From Sipunculus nudus (lineage: Eukaryota; Annelida; Sipuncula; Golfingiida; Sipunculidae), in contig CM049306.1 of the NCBI GenBank assembly GCA_026874595.1, positions 23,917,019 through 23,981,018 on the forward strand: a stretch of DNA of 64,000 nt, written 5' to 3'. The notes beneath the pieces are model-generated. The model was not told the origin of the DNA and made no database searches. It saw nothing but the letters and a program-made list of their open reading frames with translations. The position numbers were made by a program, and so were the translations under genes. Shown piece by piece: positions 12,395 to 23,199 of this stretch (the first letter of the stretch is position 1; every line of letters starts with the position of its first letter).

Positions 12395-13500
12395 GTACAC
12401 CGGTAGCCGTACGGGATTTTTTTCAACCCGGCGGCTGCGTGGGTTTTCGAGACCGTACGGTCACCGTATGATTTTTATCCCACTGTTGTTTGCACTCACA
12501 TAATCCACGGCGACCGTTCGGTGACCTCTGAAACTTGGTTGGTAAGGTGACCGTGCGGGTTCTGTACATGAAGCAAGTACGCAGTACGGTGCCCGGCCGG
12601 TGACCGGTAGGCGCCCGGCTGGCGATCGCTGGCATCATGCGGCCACCGTAAAGGTATTTCCTGCTTTATATGGAGCTAATTTTTAAACGACTATAATTTA
12701 TTCAACATGAAGCCAAATAATAAGAAAGGGAAAGGAAAGATTATTAATGTGCAAGTCGAGGTGGAGACATCAAGCTTCGAAGATGTGGATGTGACGGAAA
12801 GCAAAATGAAATAAGAGGATTTTATCATGGACTTTGCTGTGAAGCATAATTTTTTTATAAAAATAGTGATGTGATTTGATGAATGCAATTTTTTTCTCAT
12901 AAATTCGAGTTTGTTTTTTATATTTAATGAGTCGGGGGAATTATTTTGAGAAATCAATAGATTATTACATTTTTATCTGTGCAGTTGACAACAGATTTAG
13001 TGTTTGAAATTAATAACACTGTGGCTGTATTTGAATATCCGACATCTCAGATTCAGGACACCGGGAGGACACCTTACGGGCACGATTTACATCGCAAGGG
13101 CTGCCATTCGACTTTTCACACATCACAGAGGGCTCTGGTGGGCTATCTGACGGTGACCGTATACGGCAACGTGCGAATATTATCGAGAAAATTACCCGGA
13201 AAACCGTACGGGTGCCGCACGGATACCAGCCGGTGCCCGTAAGGCGACCGTACGGGCTGTCTACGGCCTGTCTACGTCCTTTCTACAAGCTTTCGGAGAG
13301 TTGAAAACGCGGGGAGAATTTAGTCGAGCAAACTCAGAACCACGGCGCCCGTACGGCGAATAGAAATTGAACCGGGGCCCGTGAAAGTCGTACGGGCATA
13401 CATTGCGGGTACAGTGCGAAAATGGCCAAAAATGCTGATTTTGTTCACCGCACGGGCCCCGAAGGCTATATGTGAAAGCGCCATACGCGATTCCTCATTG
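12395..13500. repeat. CpG-rich block with many CCGTACGG-like palindromes
   Basis: CCGTACGG or one-mismatch variants recur at about 12407, 12452, 12508, 12548, 12583, 13153, 13203, 13249, 13350, 13390 and 13450, often after GGTGAC. Two GC-rich arms (12395-12655 and 13036-13500) flank an AT-rich centre. This is the most CpG-dense stretch of the window. It looks like a degenerate repeat family; no terminal inverted repeats or target duplications were identified. Confidence 0.5.
12707..12814 (+). CDS. Small open frame, Lys- and acidic-rich, inside the CpG-rich block
   Basis: ATG to TAA encodes 35 residues: MKPNNKKGKGKIINVQVEVE then TSSFEDVDVTESKMK. The basic half followed by an acidic half looks more ordered than chance AT-rich translation. 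It sits in the AT-rich centre between two GC-rich arms. No family recognised; chance cannot be excluded at this length. Confidence 0.2.
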   Translation: MKPNNKKGKGKIINVQVEVETSSFEDVDVTESKMK

Positions 13501-13699
13501 TAAACCGGCGTCATGTATCCAACAGCATCCGGCCGATTTTGTAGATCGCAAGGGAATCGAGCGTGTTTTTTATCGGCTGAGCCCGCAGTGATTGACCAAA
13601 CACCGGCCGTATTCTGCCGAATAAGCCCTTTTTGAGCTGTGATATGCACATCGTGGTACAGCAAAAATATATGAGAAGGGTAATGCACAACAAAAGTAG

Positions 13700-14740
13700 G
13701 TTGAATATAGATGCATTTAACATAATTATATCCCTACAAATAATTAAAATGACAGGACTAGTTAGGATAACTAATCAACTTATTCAGTCAACCTTAAATA
13801 GGCTACGACCTTTACGAGGAAATGACGCGATGTGGTATTAGTATACATGTATTATAGATGTAACTATAAATATCCTAGGGCGTTACTATTTATTACAGAA
13901 AAAAATACACTTCATTTCATGTGACCAATAGAGGATAACAGCGGATTTAAATTGCATATGAATTAGAGAGGAAATATAGAGCATGTTATACAAGGGCATC
14001 ATTTGTCTGCAGTATAAAACGTTCTATACACATTCTGTTAAAGGGGCCTATTGCGATATCCGACGTCTAATTAACACAACAGAGACTTCATTGGTGATAC
14101 CATCAATTTATGAATCCAGCCTAAAGAAGTTTTAGCTTCTAAACCTCTATGGTTGGCTTCATCGACACTGTAGGCCTTTTGACTTCTCCCGCGAATGATA
14201 AGTAGTATTACGATGTAACGATCCTAAATCATGGTTGTGGCTTTAGCTATAGTTTAACGGATATCTAACGCCTATTAACTAAAGATAATCCCTTCATCTC
14301 TTTATAAAAAATAGGCCAAAAACCGCTGACCCTCGCCGCACAGAGGCGTATGGTTTTATTTATATCAATTTTTTACAACATGTAGGCAGCCAAAATAACC
14401 CGACCACTATCAAGGACATCTGGCGGCAAGTAAGACGAATCAGAGATTTGCAAGGGGCGTGTGACCTTTCAGCCTCCGCACATATGCAGCCAACCACCTG
14501 TTTGCCGATACTGTGTTATGTACCGTGTTTACTGACAGCTTGTAAATAAAATATCCACCACAGAGGCGTTATAGGACTTTTCTAAACAGAGACTACCTCA
14601 GTTCATGATTATGCACCTAGGATTGGCCAGGAATCACATAAATTCGACACAAAAGGTAGGTGATTAGCTGGCTGTAAACTTAAACATATATAATTATAAA
14701 TAAATATACATTAGTATGTTAACTGATAGAATAAATTTTA
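13700..14740. other. DNA downstream of the SOUL-like gene
   Basis: AT-rich, no gene recognised. The right part should hold the 3' UTR of the SOUL-like gene (minus strand), with a possible polyadenylation hexamer near 14354. Confidence 0.4.
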
Positions 14741-14747
14741 GCCTAAG

Positions 14748-14955
14748 CTATAACTCTCTGATTCTTTTTGGCTGATCATTTGGCACCTGAGTGAACCACA
14801 CTTCATTATGTCGGCTCCACAATTTATATGGCGGGTCATAACCAGCGGCGAACAGAGGGCGCATACTGTATCCGGTTCCGTCAGCTTCCAGTGCCGTAAT
14901 CAGTGTCCGGGCTTCTGTTTTATATGTGGCCTCTGTAGCAAACCCACCAAACGAT
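14748..14955 (-). CDS. HEBP2: SOUL-like exon 4: C-terminal blocks and stop
   Basis: The minus-strand acceptor TATATTCCATTTTAG precedes 14955. The first base completes Arg, then SFGGFATEATYKTEART and FAAGYDPPYKLWSRHNEVWF lead to the TAG at 14750-14748. The GYDPPxKL...RHNEVW block is the SOUL C-terminal signature. A possible AATAAA polyadenylation signal on the minus strand lies near 14354, which would give a 3' UTR of about 400 nt. Confidence 0.92.
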
Positions 14956-15020
14956 CTAAAATGGAATATATCCTCTCACATCAATTGAAAATACACATTT
15001 TCTTTTTTATACGTTCCTCA

Positions 15021-15067
<47 letters not shown>

Positions 15068-16782
15068 TAATAATAATAAAAATAATAATAATAATGATTG
15101 AAATTGAAAACTTTTTTTATTACATTTGCAGTATGGACTTCGGAGTGCATCTCAGAATATTTACGTAAGAACTTTCAAATGCAACCGTCTGGTTGTTAGC
15201 CTACACGGTGATTTGTGCCAAGAAATTTATAGAATCTGATTTTTTTTGTGGTTGGAGATTCATTTAAATATGTTATCACATATTAAGAAATGTTCAAATT
15301 TACATAGTGTTTCCATGATTAGACGTTGAACACGGACATGGGATTGAGGGTGAGAGAATAGTAACATGCAGGTTTATCTGAATCATTCTCTGCGGTCCCT
15401 GCAAGTTTATCACACGCATCGTGAACCAAGATGGATAATTTCTTGGTCCATGGGTTTCAAAAAGTACTGCATTAGCTTCAGCAGAAACTAAACAGGTCTG
15501 CTTTTAAACACATTGGTTACAGAAACAAGATCGGGAAAGGGTATGCATATTTAATTTACGTGAAATTAACATTTAAATGTACAAATAAAGTGTTCGTAAG
15601 AGATAATTTACCTCACATTTACTGTAAACTCCTGCAGTTTGCTCACCCTTAGAGAAGGGTCGTTTGGTTTCGGTGGAATCCCGTCAGAGGGCGCTAGGAA
15701 TAGTGAGAGTACAAAGCCTATATTCTCGTCTGTGACTCGAACCAACACCGGCATTGCCATGGTGACTGTTTTATCTGTAAAATAAACGAGCATGGCGTGA
15801 ATGAATCCAAAATTTCATGAAATAATTAACCCGGTGTGAAATGACGTTATTGTGCCATTAAATCATCTAAACTTTTTCCGGGTATGATTAATCTGACAAT
15901 ATGAGATAAGTTTTGTTAAAGGATCGTGCCATATATAGCTTAAGTGTAACTTTGTGTTCAAATTATAAACTTACTTTGCAGTCAAGGTATTCTGATCCAG
16001 ATCGCATTCTTTGTTTAAAAAAAAGACGATCCTATGTATTTTAAAGAGAGTGAAATCTCAATTTTATTTTGTATAATTGCGGCTCTTCGTTATGAGTCAA
16101 CTCAAAAACATCGAATAAGGGAAAATCAACGTGTTATATACATCATTAAATTTTAAAATAAATTTGTTTCCCTTGTCCGCCACCAGATGCCAGCACATCG
16201 CTTACTCTGTTGGTTTTGTCCGCTGAAGTAGCCGACAAGCTTCACAAGAGCACTTGCTATACCAGAGAATCCCTCATCAGCACTAACGTCAATACTCAGC
16301 CAGGTCGTGGCTTCATAATGTCTTACTTCATAATTCTGAATAAAATAGAGAAATTTGGATTTTTTAAAGCAAAGTGCATATTAAAAGCATTTCTAAGCAT
16401 GTGGTTTTATATGCGATATAAAATAAATTTTCCATTTGTAGCACATCTTCATGCATGTGCACCACAACAAAATGAGCTCTCCTGGGTGTCATTCTAATAT
16501 AATTATTAGACATCATAATCTGGCATCGACTTCTATTCAGTGACATGCAGTCTAAAAATACATGCATACCGTATTTACTCTTCATACATTATATTCAAAG
16601 TTCTCATTAATGATGTCACTTACTTCCTTAACTTCTTTGAGTGTGTAGCGCGGACATTCATACCCGTTACAAAATTCAGGAGGCCACGTGACGTCTGCGG
16701 GCCGAATTCTCTCCAAGCCGAAAGACATGACGCCATGTATACACCACGTGATCAGGATGAGTAAGAGCAGACGACAGGACAT
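14748..16782 (-). CDS. HEBP2: Secreted SOUL/heme-binding protein 2-like protein, complete four-exon gene
   Basis: Four exons (16782-16624, 16335-16206, 15774-15612, 14955-14748) splice in phases 0, 1 and 2 into 219 residues and a TAG stop. Seen: a signal peptide (MSCRLLLLILITWCIHGVMS), the N-terminal block WPPEFCNGYECPRYTL, then NYEVRHYEATTWLS, a mid-domain block MAMPVLVRV...PPKPNDPSLRV, and the C-terminal blocks RSFGGFAT and AAGYDPPYKLWSRHNEVWF. These match, in order, the single-domain SOUL/HEBP family (about 190-220 aa). Family members bind heme or porphyrins; the signal peptide makes this a secreted, mollusc-type version. The two Cys near the N-terminus (FCNGYECP) may form a disulphide. 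No neighbouring gene suggests a pathway. Heme binding is inferred from the family, not from a recognised axial ligand. Confidence 0.93.
15025..15098. repeat. (AAT)n microsatellite in SOUL-like intron 3
   Basis: Mostly perfect AAT units with a few interruptions, lying 70 bases upstream of the exon 4 acceptor on the minus strand. Confidence 0.9.
15612..15774 (-). CDS. HEBP2: SOUL-like exon 3: central beta strands
   Basis: The minus-strand acceptor CTCGTTTATTTTACAG precedes 15774; the donor GAG|GTAAAT follows 15612. The 163-nt exon completes the Asn codon from exon 2 and leaves two bases of an Arg codon. It reads KTVTMAMPVLVRVTDENIGF, then LSLFLAPSDGIPPKPNDPSL. The MxxPVxxRV and PPKPxDP motifs are typical of SOUL proteins. 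Confidence 0.92.
16206..16335 (-). CDS. HEBP2: SOUL-like exon 2: YEVRxY motif
   Basis: The minus-strand acceptor CTCTATTTTATTCAG precedes 16335; the donor A|GTAAGC follows 16206. The 130-nt exon enters in phase 0 and leaves after one base of an Asn codon. It encodes NYEVRHYEATTWLSIDVSAD and then an amphipathic helix region (SGIASALVKLVGYFSG), the expected second block of a SOUL domain. Confidence 0.9.
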
Positions 16783-16812
16783 GGTGACACAGGATCTGAC
16801 CGGAAAACATTC
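16624..16812 (-). CDS. HEBP2: SOUL-like exon 1: short 5' UTR, signal peptide and N-terminal block
   Basis: The coding part runs 16782-16624 (53 codons, phase 0) and ends with GAA|GTAAGT. On the minus strand a strong acceptor (TTTCTTGTTTTAG) lies 30 nt upstream of the ATG, at 16814-16813, so a 5' UTR intron is likely and the exon probably begins at 16812. An out-of-frame ATG at 16810 lies in that short leader. The ATG at 16782 is preferred because it opens directly into a hydrophobic signal peptide. Confidence 0.88.
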
Positions 16813-17329
16813 CTAAAACAAGAAAGATTTCTGTGATAGTTGGTCTTGTGCCAAAAAGGCTGAAATATGAAATTTTTTTTCAAGCCTGGAGTATCATACA
16901 AAAATTAACTATTTTTATATTACAAATTTACTGTCGTGTGATAACACATCATTTTACGATGGCTCGGACATGCAGAAAGGTATTTATTTTTACCTCATGT
17001 ACACGATGTAGAAACTACGTTTAATAACATGTAGACTTCATGAAGGCATTTCAAAATGAGATATGCATTGAGCGATACCATTACGCATATTTAATTATAT
17101 ACATTACTAAGTAGGCCAAAAGTAGCTATTCCTTTAGATTGAACCTGGAGTTCATGATTAGGAGATTTCATAAACCCATGTATTAAAATTTCAAACATTA
17201 ACTATAAAAGTAACTGTTTTGAAGTTTACGTCTTAACGTGTTTATCTTGCTTCATGTGAATGCAAATAAAACGACAAAAATTTAATTCAAAGATTAAATG
17301 CATTGTTTTAAGGATAGAAAATTAAGCTT

Positions 17330-17375
17330 ATTATGATTTTTTTTACTTTATTTATTTATTTATTTATTTATTTTT
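17330..17375. repeat. T-rich tract with (ATTT)n
   Basis: T runs followed by about seven TTTA/ATTT tetranucleotides, left of the SINE. Confidence 0.85.
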
Positions 17376-17498
17376 GTTGGAGGTATCCGCCTCCATTTTT
17401 TAATGCTGCCTTATCTGATTCTTAACGTAAGTATGTATATCTGCAGAAGTTTGATTTTGGACTACTTGACAGGGCGGTAGCACTCGCTTCCTATCATT

Positions 17499-17805
17499 TT
17501 TTTTTTTTTTTTTTTATTTTGTATCCTGGTGTCATCCAGGCCCGGCGTCTACCGAACCTGCAGGTCCTGGCTGTGTAATCAACTCCGTTGCTGGGTCATA
17601 ACACCGAGGAACACAAAGACGCACTTGACGCAAAGACATATGTCTGTGGGTAATACACGGCTGTGGGGCACAGCCTTCCCATTAAGCCTGAAGAGCGCTC
17701 ACCCTAGGTGGAGCCGACCGTGAAAAACCTCGACCCTCGGCTGAGATTCGAGCCCACGATCTCCCGGCTTTAAGTCCTGCGCTCACCCCTGAGCCACGGA
17801 AGCCG
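17499..17805 (-). mobile_element. tRNA-derived SINE, minus orientation
   Basis: On the minus strand a tRNA-like head contains an A box (TGGCTCAGGGGTGAGC, 17796-17781) and a B box (GGCTCGAATCTC, 17754-17743), correctly spaced for a pol III promoter. A body of about 200 bp follows, ending in an A-rich tail (plus-strand poly-T at 17499-17515). Comparing the two copies of the surrounding duplicated block shows this segment interrupts only one of them. No clear target duplication found. Confidence 0.8.
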
Positions 17806-17825
17806 GTATATCACCCGGCATATTT

Positions 17826-18200
17826 TATTTTTTGCATGCACACGAGAAACTAACTCGTGTCTACTAAACACAGACTCCTGTCTACCATATACTGAATCGT
17901 GCGTACCAAATACTGACCTCGTGCGCCACACATAGGGACCTCATGCGTACCACATACTGACCTCGAGCGCACCACATATTGACTCGTATCTACCACACAC
18001 TGACACCTGTCTACCACATTATGATTCGTGCGTACCACATACTGACCTCGTGCGCACCACTTAGCGACCTCGTGCGCACAATATACCGACATGTGTCTAC
18101 CACACACTTATACTCCTGTCTAAAAACATAGTGACTCGTGTCCACCACATACTGACTCGTGTCTACCACATACTGACTCGTGCGCAAGTATACTGACTCG
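17826..18200. repeat. 21-bp minisatellite, copy 1
   Basis: Variants of TCTACCACATACTGACTCGTG repeat head to tail. Common alternates replace TCTACC by GCGCACC or GCGTACC. The array begins after a leader TTTTGCATGCACACGAGAAACTAAC that also begins the second array. Because the unit is a multiple of three, both strands contain long artefactual open frames. Confidence 0.9.
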
Positions 18201-18291
18201 TTTGTAAGAATAAGGGCTCATGCCAAATTTTAATTCAATGATTTACCGCATGGTTTAAGGATAGAATATGGAGGTTTACAGTTTAAATCTT

Positions 18292-18605
18292 TTGCATGCA
18301 CCTGAGAAACTAACGCGTACAAATTGTGACGCCTGCCTAAAACACATTGGCTCGTGCGCACAACATACTCACCTCGTGTCTACCACATACGGACACGTGT
18401 CTACCACATACTGACTCGTGTCTACCACATACTGACTCGTGTCTACCACATGCATGCTGACTCGTGCGCACCAAAAACTGACACGTCTCTAGCACTTACA
18501 CCTGTCTATAACATACTGACACGTGTTTATCACATACTGACTCAGGTCTACCAAAAAGTGACCTCGTGCGCACCACCTATACAGACTTGTGCGCACCAGA
18601 AAAAA
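18292..18605. repeat. 21-bp minisatellite, copy 2
   Basis: Same unit and same leader (TTTTGCATGCACCTGAGAAAC) as the array to the left, preceded by a matching spacer with TTTAAGGATAGAA. The pair therefore looks like a segmental duplication. The cleanest units are near 18395-18450. Confidence 0.9.
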
Positions 18606-18619
18606 ATATGAATTCCCAC

Positions 18620-19835
18620 ATATTCTATCCTAGCTACCTTATCACTGACACCAGTGTTTATCTAACATCACTGACATCATATGGTTTCATCCAGTACACT
18701 TAATCAGCAATATTACAGCTGTCCAGAGAGATATTTCTTTGGTATATTGGCTGAAGAGCAAAATAGTTCACCCTTCATTTTGTATGAAAATATGGAAATG
18801 AGTGTATCATCTTTATCTGTTATTTGTGTACAAATACAGAATGCACCAAATAAATACCATTACAACCATGTTTATATTTATAATTAAGCATGTGATAATT
18901 TCATGATTATAAAGCATTGTAGGTGGTGTGCCTACATTGCCAGCTATAGCTGCGGGACTTGTGGTTTTATATAAAACCCAGGAAATGTAAGATAAGGGTC
19001 ACATATTTTGATAAATATTACGATAATTAACAACAATAGGTATTATTCTTTGTCAACTCTTCTCATTTAATGCAGTGACCCAATTCCTTCCTAAATGAGT
19101 CTGTATTTATCAGACGAGTAACACGCAACATGGAGATTCGTTTGACTTTCGCTGAGGACGAATGCCTGCTGTATCACTCCCTTGGGACGAATGGAAGTTT
19201 TTCCTACTGTACCCTAAGGACCATGGGTTGTGATATTCAGAGTGAAACCACGCTACCACAAATGACCACACATCAACTACTGGCGGGATTTTGTATGGCC
19301 AAAACAAGTCAACAGGTAAGCGCATGTGCATCCATTAGGATGGTATTCGATAAAACATTAACCCCAATTTTTAACATACTACTTGGTATATCTATTGAAA
19401 TCAGTCTGATACATCCATAGCCGATACAACATCACACACAAACCTGTTTTATTTACTAATGGGTGGCAAAATACAGCTGATATAGCCAGACACAAAACAA
19501 AACTCTGTGCTTGGAAAGGCGGAATCATGTCTTCTCTCTGGATTTATCGGAGATATATATGCTGCTGCCACCTACCGTTCATTTTAATGAAACATAGTGA
19601 TATTTATGGTATCTTATGGAAAATGTACACAACACGGTTGCTTGGTCTAGGTTAGTAGACTTTGTTGTTGCTTTATTATTACAAAATTTATTTATATCAT
19701 ACCGGAAAGATTTTGACATTCAAAATTAGACAGAATCTGAGAGTTTAAAAATGTCTGAGATAGAGAGAGTTTAATCAGAAATTTAGGCAAATATATATGA
19801 GTATTATTAAAATATCGATATAGGCAAAGAGAGAA
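18620..19835. other. Intergenic DNA with one candidate first exon
   Basis: Mostly AT-rich and featureless. The stretch 19080-19330 is richer in GC and open on both strands (separate entry). Confidence 0.4.
19130..19315 (+). CDS. Candidate alternative first coding exon (unproven)
   Basis: The ATG at 19130 has a good start context (A at -3, G at +4). It opens 62 codons (MEIRLTFAEDECLLYHSLGT onward) ending at CAG|GTAAGC, phase 0. The next plus-strand acceptor with support is that of the RGS12-like exon at 29732, and joining the two would stay in frame. The opposite strand is also open here with a protein-like reading, so strand and coding status are uncertain. Confidence 0.22.
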
Positions 19836-19840
19836 CAGAA

Positions 19841-20045
19841 GCGGATCCAGGGGGTCCAGGGGGTCCGGACCCCCCCCCCCCCCTTTTCATCAGAAACAAC
19901 GTTTTTTTCAAGGGCTTGAGGCAAAATTTTGCGGCCTGGACCCCCCTTTCCCAGACCTGGGGATCTTTTTTTAGGGTTTTTATTAGTCATCCTGGGTTGG
20001 ACTCCCCCCTCCCTTTTTTTTTCCTAAATCCTGGATCCGCCCCTG
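19841..20045. mobile_element. GCGGATCCAG-ended foldback/MITE element
   Basis: GCGGATCCAG (19841-19850) and its exact reverse complement CTGGATCCGC (20031-20040) bound about 200 bp that contain C runs, TTTTTTT runs and the word GACCCCCC in several places. The G/C-rich ends and lack of coding capacity fit a short inverted-repeat element. Related ends occur at 8214 and 10513. Confidence 0.65.
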
Positions 20046-20336
20046 GAGACCGACACACAGGGAGAACCAGATAGATAATGAGAGAATGGGAGGAGGAGCG
20101 GGGGGGGGGATATGTTAACACAGAAGCAAGAGCTAGAAGATAGAAGCAAGAAGACCTGTACTGAACGGTCTGGGGGTCCATATTGTGGGATGCGCCAAAA
20201 CCTGTTTGCATTCACTCATTCGGTCCACGTTCCCAGGTTCATTCGTGCAAAAGTGACTTTTCATTTATGAATGTTCCATGATGACGCTCCTGAATCCGAA
20301 TCATCCATAGCAAAATCTGATCTGATCAACAGGTCG

Positions 20337-20357
20337 CCCCCCCCCCCCCCCCCCCCC
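20337..20357. repeat. 21-base C run
   Basis: Uninterrupted poly(C), one of eight G or C runs of 12 or more in the window. Confidence 0.9.
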
Positions 20358-20524
20358 AGAAGGTCATACCCCTATTCAAATGAATGACTCTGGACAATGG
20401 AGTAACCTTGGTACAGGAACCGTTGGATTAAAAACATACAAGTGTGCATGGTTGAGATAACCTCCAAAGTATCTTACGTTGTGATCCTTACCATCTACAA
20501 AATATTATAAAAATCGGTTCAGAA

Positions 20525-20526
<2 letters not shown>

Positions 20527-20600
<74 letters not shown>
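20527..20600. repeat. (TA)n(GA)n compound microsatellite
   Basis: About 17 TA units pass directly into about 20 GA units. Confidence 0.95.
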
Positions 20601-20602
<2 letters not shown>

Positions 20603-20609
20603 GAGAACT

Positions 20610-22560
20610 GTATAGATCAACGGGTGCAGACCGAACGTGGAATTCTTAACTGTGTCGTTGTTAAGATATCAGAGGCTCAGTGCCTCTAAATTACCGGATT
20701 CTTGCGTGTTCGTCTAAAGATTGATTAAGTACACGTATTATCTGGATTATCTAGCTGATGTACCAAAGTACACTTGTTTACCGTTATACACTGTGTACAG
20801 TGATTACAGCGAGTGTCTGGCTGCCATGAAACTGTTACATACGTCTTCCTTTTTTCATGCGAATACGGAATTGTGTCGATAAATGATGAATGTAATTTAA
20901 ATGCCGGTAGCTTGTTCAAAATGGGGTTACTTTATTACCACACGAATGCTATGAAAATTGAATATGTGCATACCTGTGCGACCTTTGTCTAGATCTAATA
21001 CTAGATCTTACCATCAATACACTAGACGAAATAATGTGTTCAAAGGATGCACCTCGAAAACTGCGTAAGATATTAATAAATATAAGCTATCATGGTCATT
21101 ATGGCTTTATACGCTTATATAAGTAATGATGATAAATTATTACCAGATCAATTGAGCAGATCAACGGTACCCACAACTCCTTGGCCGTTGGGTCAGTACC
21201 GTATGTGGCATGGGACGGTAGCTCTGTGACTTATAGTACATGTATATATATAGATAAGTGACGCGAAAACGCGGAGCAAAACACTGGGTACATTTACTGG
21301 CCACAACTTTTGGCATGCAGCAACGTTGTGACGTAGGTATGGACTTATTGGTTACCATGTAAGTCACTACATAAAAGGGGGCTCATTAAATTATACATTT
21401 ATAGTTTTATAGTTCTAATAATTTAAATGAATCTAAATGGGTAAATTTAGTCTTGATAAATTTATTAATTTTTAAAGATTTAAAGCGAAACCTGTTCATG
21501 GAGGATCTCTTTTTCTCTCTCTCACACACACGCGCGCACGTGCGCACAATATATACTTTAGTATATTTTCTTTTATTTCATGATAGGTTTTAACAACAAA
21601 TTGTTATCCAGGTGATTGGGAGGGGTCAAAGCAAGGAAGAATGATGAAAAAAATCTATAAATGTCTTCAGGTCCGGAATCAGGGAGGGTACAAGCCGTAA
21701 TATTGGGTCGAAACACTTAATAAATATAGCGGATGAAAAGCTGTGGGGCAAGAACGGCTATATGAGAAGTTGAGAACACCGCCAGCCCGCCACCCCGACA
21801 TGCATGCGTCCACCAGCATCTGGTTCGAGAACTCTGACATATACGGAACATCCACTTCTACTACGTCAGATCTGTCTTTCTTCTGCTTCAGCTTAAAACC
21901 GGCTATTCGCCTACCTTTAATATATAAAATGATGTAATTGTTGGCTCATTCTGCGAATATTTTAACGAACTTTGGTAATTCCTGTTGAGAAAGATTCTTA
22001 TAATTATGTATGAGCTTGTTTATATACAAGCTGTTAGTAAACAGAGTACATACTCCACTGTTGACAAACAGAAAAAAAATAATCCTGAGGCGGTGGCTGG
22101 TTGCATGTGTGTAAAAGCTGAAAGGTCCCTAGTTGCAAAACAACCCTTGCAAACTCTGGTTTGTCAGAATAGGCCACAGATGCTCTTGCAAAATGTGTTT
22201 GGATTATTTTAGCGGACCCCCCCCCCCCCCCCCCCGCCCATGTTATACGATAATGGATATTAACAAACAGAACAGCCCGAGTGCAGTGGGATCGGCATTT
22301 CTGGCATATTTTTTATGAAAGGCTCGTGGGGTTGTCTTTAGGTGTTAGACATTATAGCTATCGGAACAAGTACCTTGAAATTAAAAAGCTATAGAGCCAT
22401 GGCAGTTACCAGGAATCGGCATTCTTTCATCGTTATCGTCCGCAGGGGAGCTCCAGAGGCCTACAACAATTAATAAATAACTTAATGGTATCACCAATGA
22501 AGTCTCAGTTCTTCGTGTTAAACCCTGATTGAGTAACTCTGTAAACAGACTTGGTGGAAA
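20610..22560. other. Intergenic DNA, mostly featureless
   Basis: Contains a C19 run at 22217-22235. An open frame at 21743-21937, starting from GTG, reads through RTPPARHPDMHASTSIWF and is less AT-rich than its surroundings. I recognise no family in it. Confidence 0.35.
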
Positions 22561-22571
22561 ATATATAATAA

Positions 22572-23190
22572 CCAGAATATGGGTAGTCGACAAGCGACTA
22601 CGTGTATCCGCCAAAATCAGAGTAGGACGGGTGAAGTGAGGGATGGATTGAGTGACATGGGGAAATAGAGTTAGATGTGTTACATATTAGCATGGATGCC
22701 TGCCACGTAAACATGAGTGTAGGTGACGCCACCTGTAATTTGAACTAGAAACTATCAAAGATGTATATACATGCAAAATTTCAGGTGAAAAAGTCAAACC
22801 ACCGCCGAGATATGAGTGATTTTAGCCCAAGTCGAACGAATAGATGGACGCTGTGCAAACATGGTTGCAGGTGGCGCCACCATTTTTAAGTATGTTATAT
22901 AGCTATCCGAGGGTTACATCTGTAAAATTTTTTTCCTGATTGGTCAAACGAGTCCGAAGATATGTGGGTTAATGTGTCAAAACAGATGCACAGATGGACG
23001 CACTGCAGAGAGGAAAGGTCAGAGGTCAACGCAAAATATTTTGGCGCCAGATCACATGTGACCCGATAATTGGTGTAAGTTTAGGAAAAATCAGTCCAGT
23101 AGTCTCAGAGGAGTTCTCCGGAAACGAACGCGGCGGCGGCGGCGTAACCCGGTCAAAAACATAATATGCGCTAAACTTTGTTTTTGCGGA
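22572..23190 (-). mobile_element. Non-autonomous Helitron-like element, both ends present
   Basis: Read on the minus strand it begins TCCGCAAAAAC at 23190 after an A and ends at 22572 with CTGG before a T. Just upstream of that end is a perfect hairpin, GTAGTCG-ACAAG-CGACTAC (22583-22601). A|TC...hairpin...CTRR|T is the Helitron terminal signature. The interior matches the plus-strand copy at 47652-48542, including GGTGGCGCCACC-type palindromes and the AGGTCA-G-AGGTCA word at 23016-23028. No coding capacity. Confidence 0.8.
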
Positions 23191-23199
23191 TACAATGAG

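Noticed and set aside
13320-13688. 122-codon minus-strand open frame
   Set aside because: It lies in the CpG-rich palindrome block, where stop codons are rare; no motif or splice context.
17743-17796. tRNA gene on the minus strand
   Set aside because: A and B boxes are present, but acceptor-stem pairing is not evident and the body continues to an A-rich tail, so it is a SINE head.
17850-18611. Two 85-codon open frames with RVYHILT-like repeats, one on each strand
   Set aside because: They arise because the minisatellite unit is 21 bp (seven codons); both strands are open for the same trivial reason.
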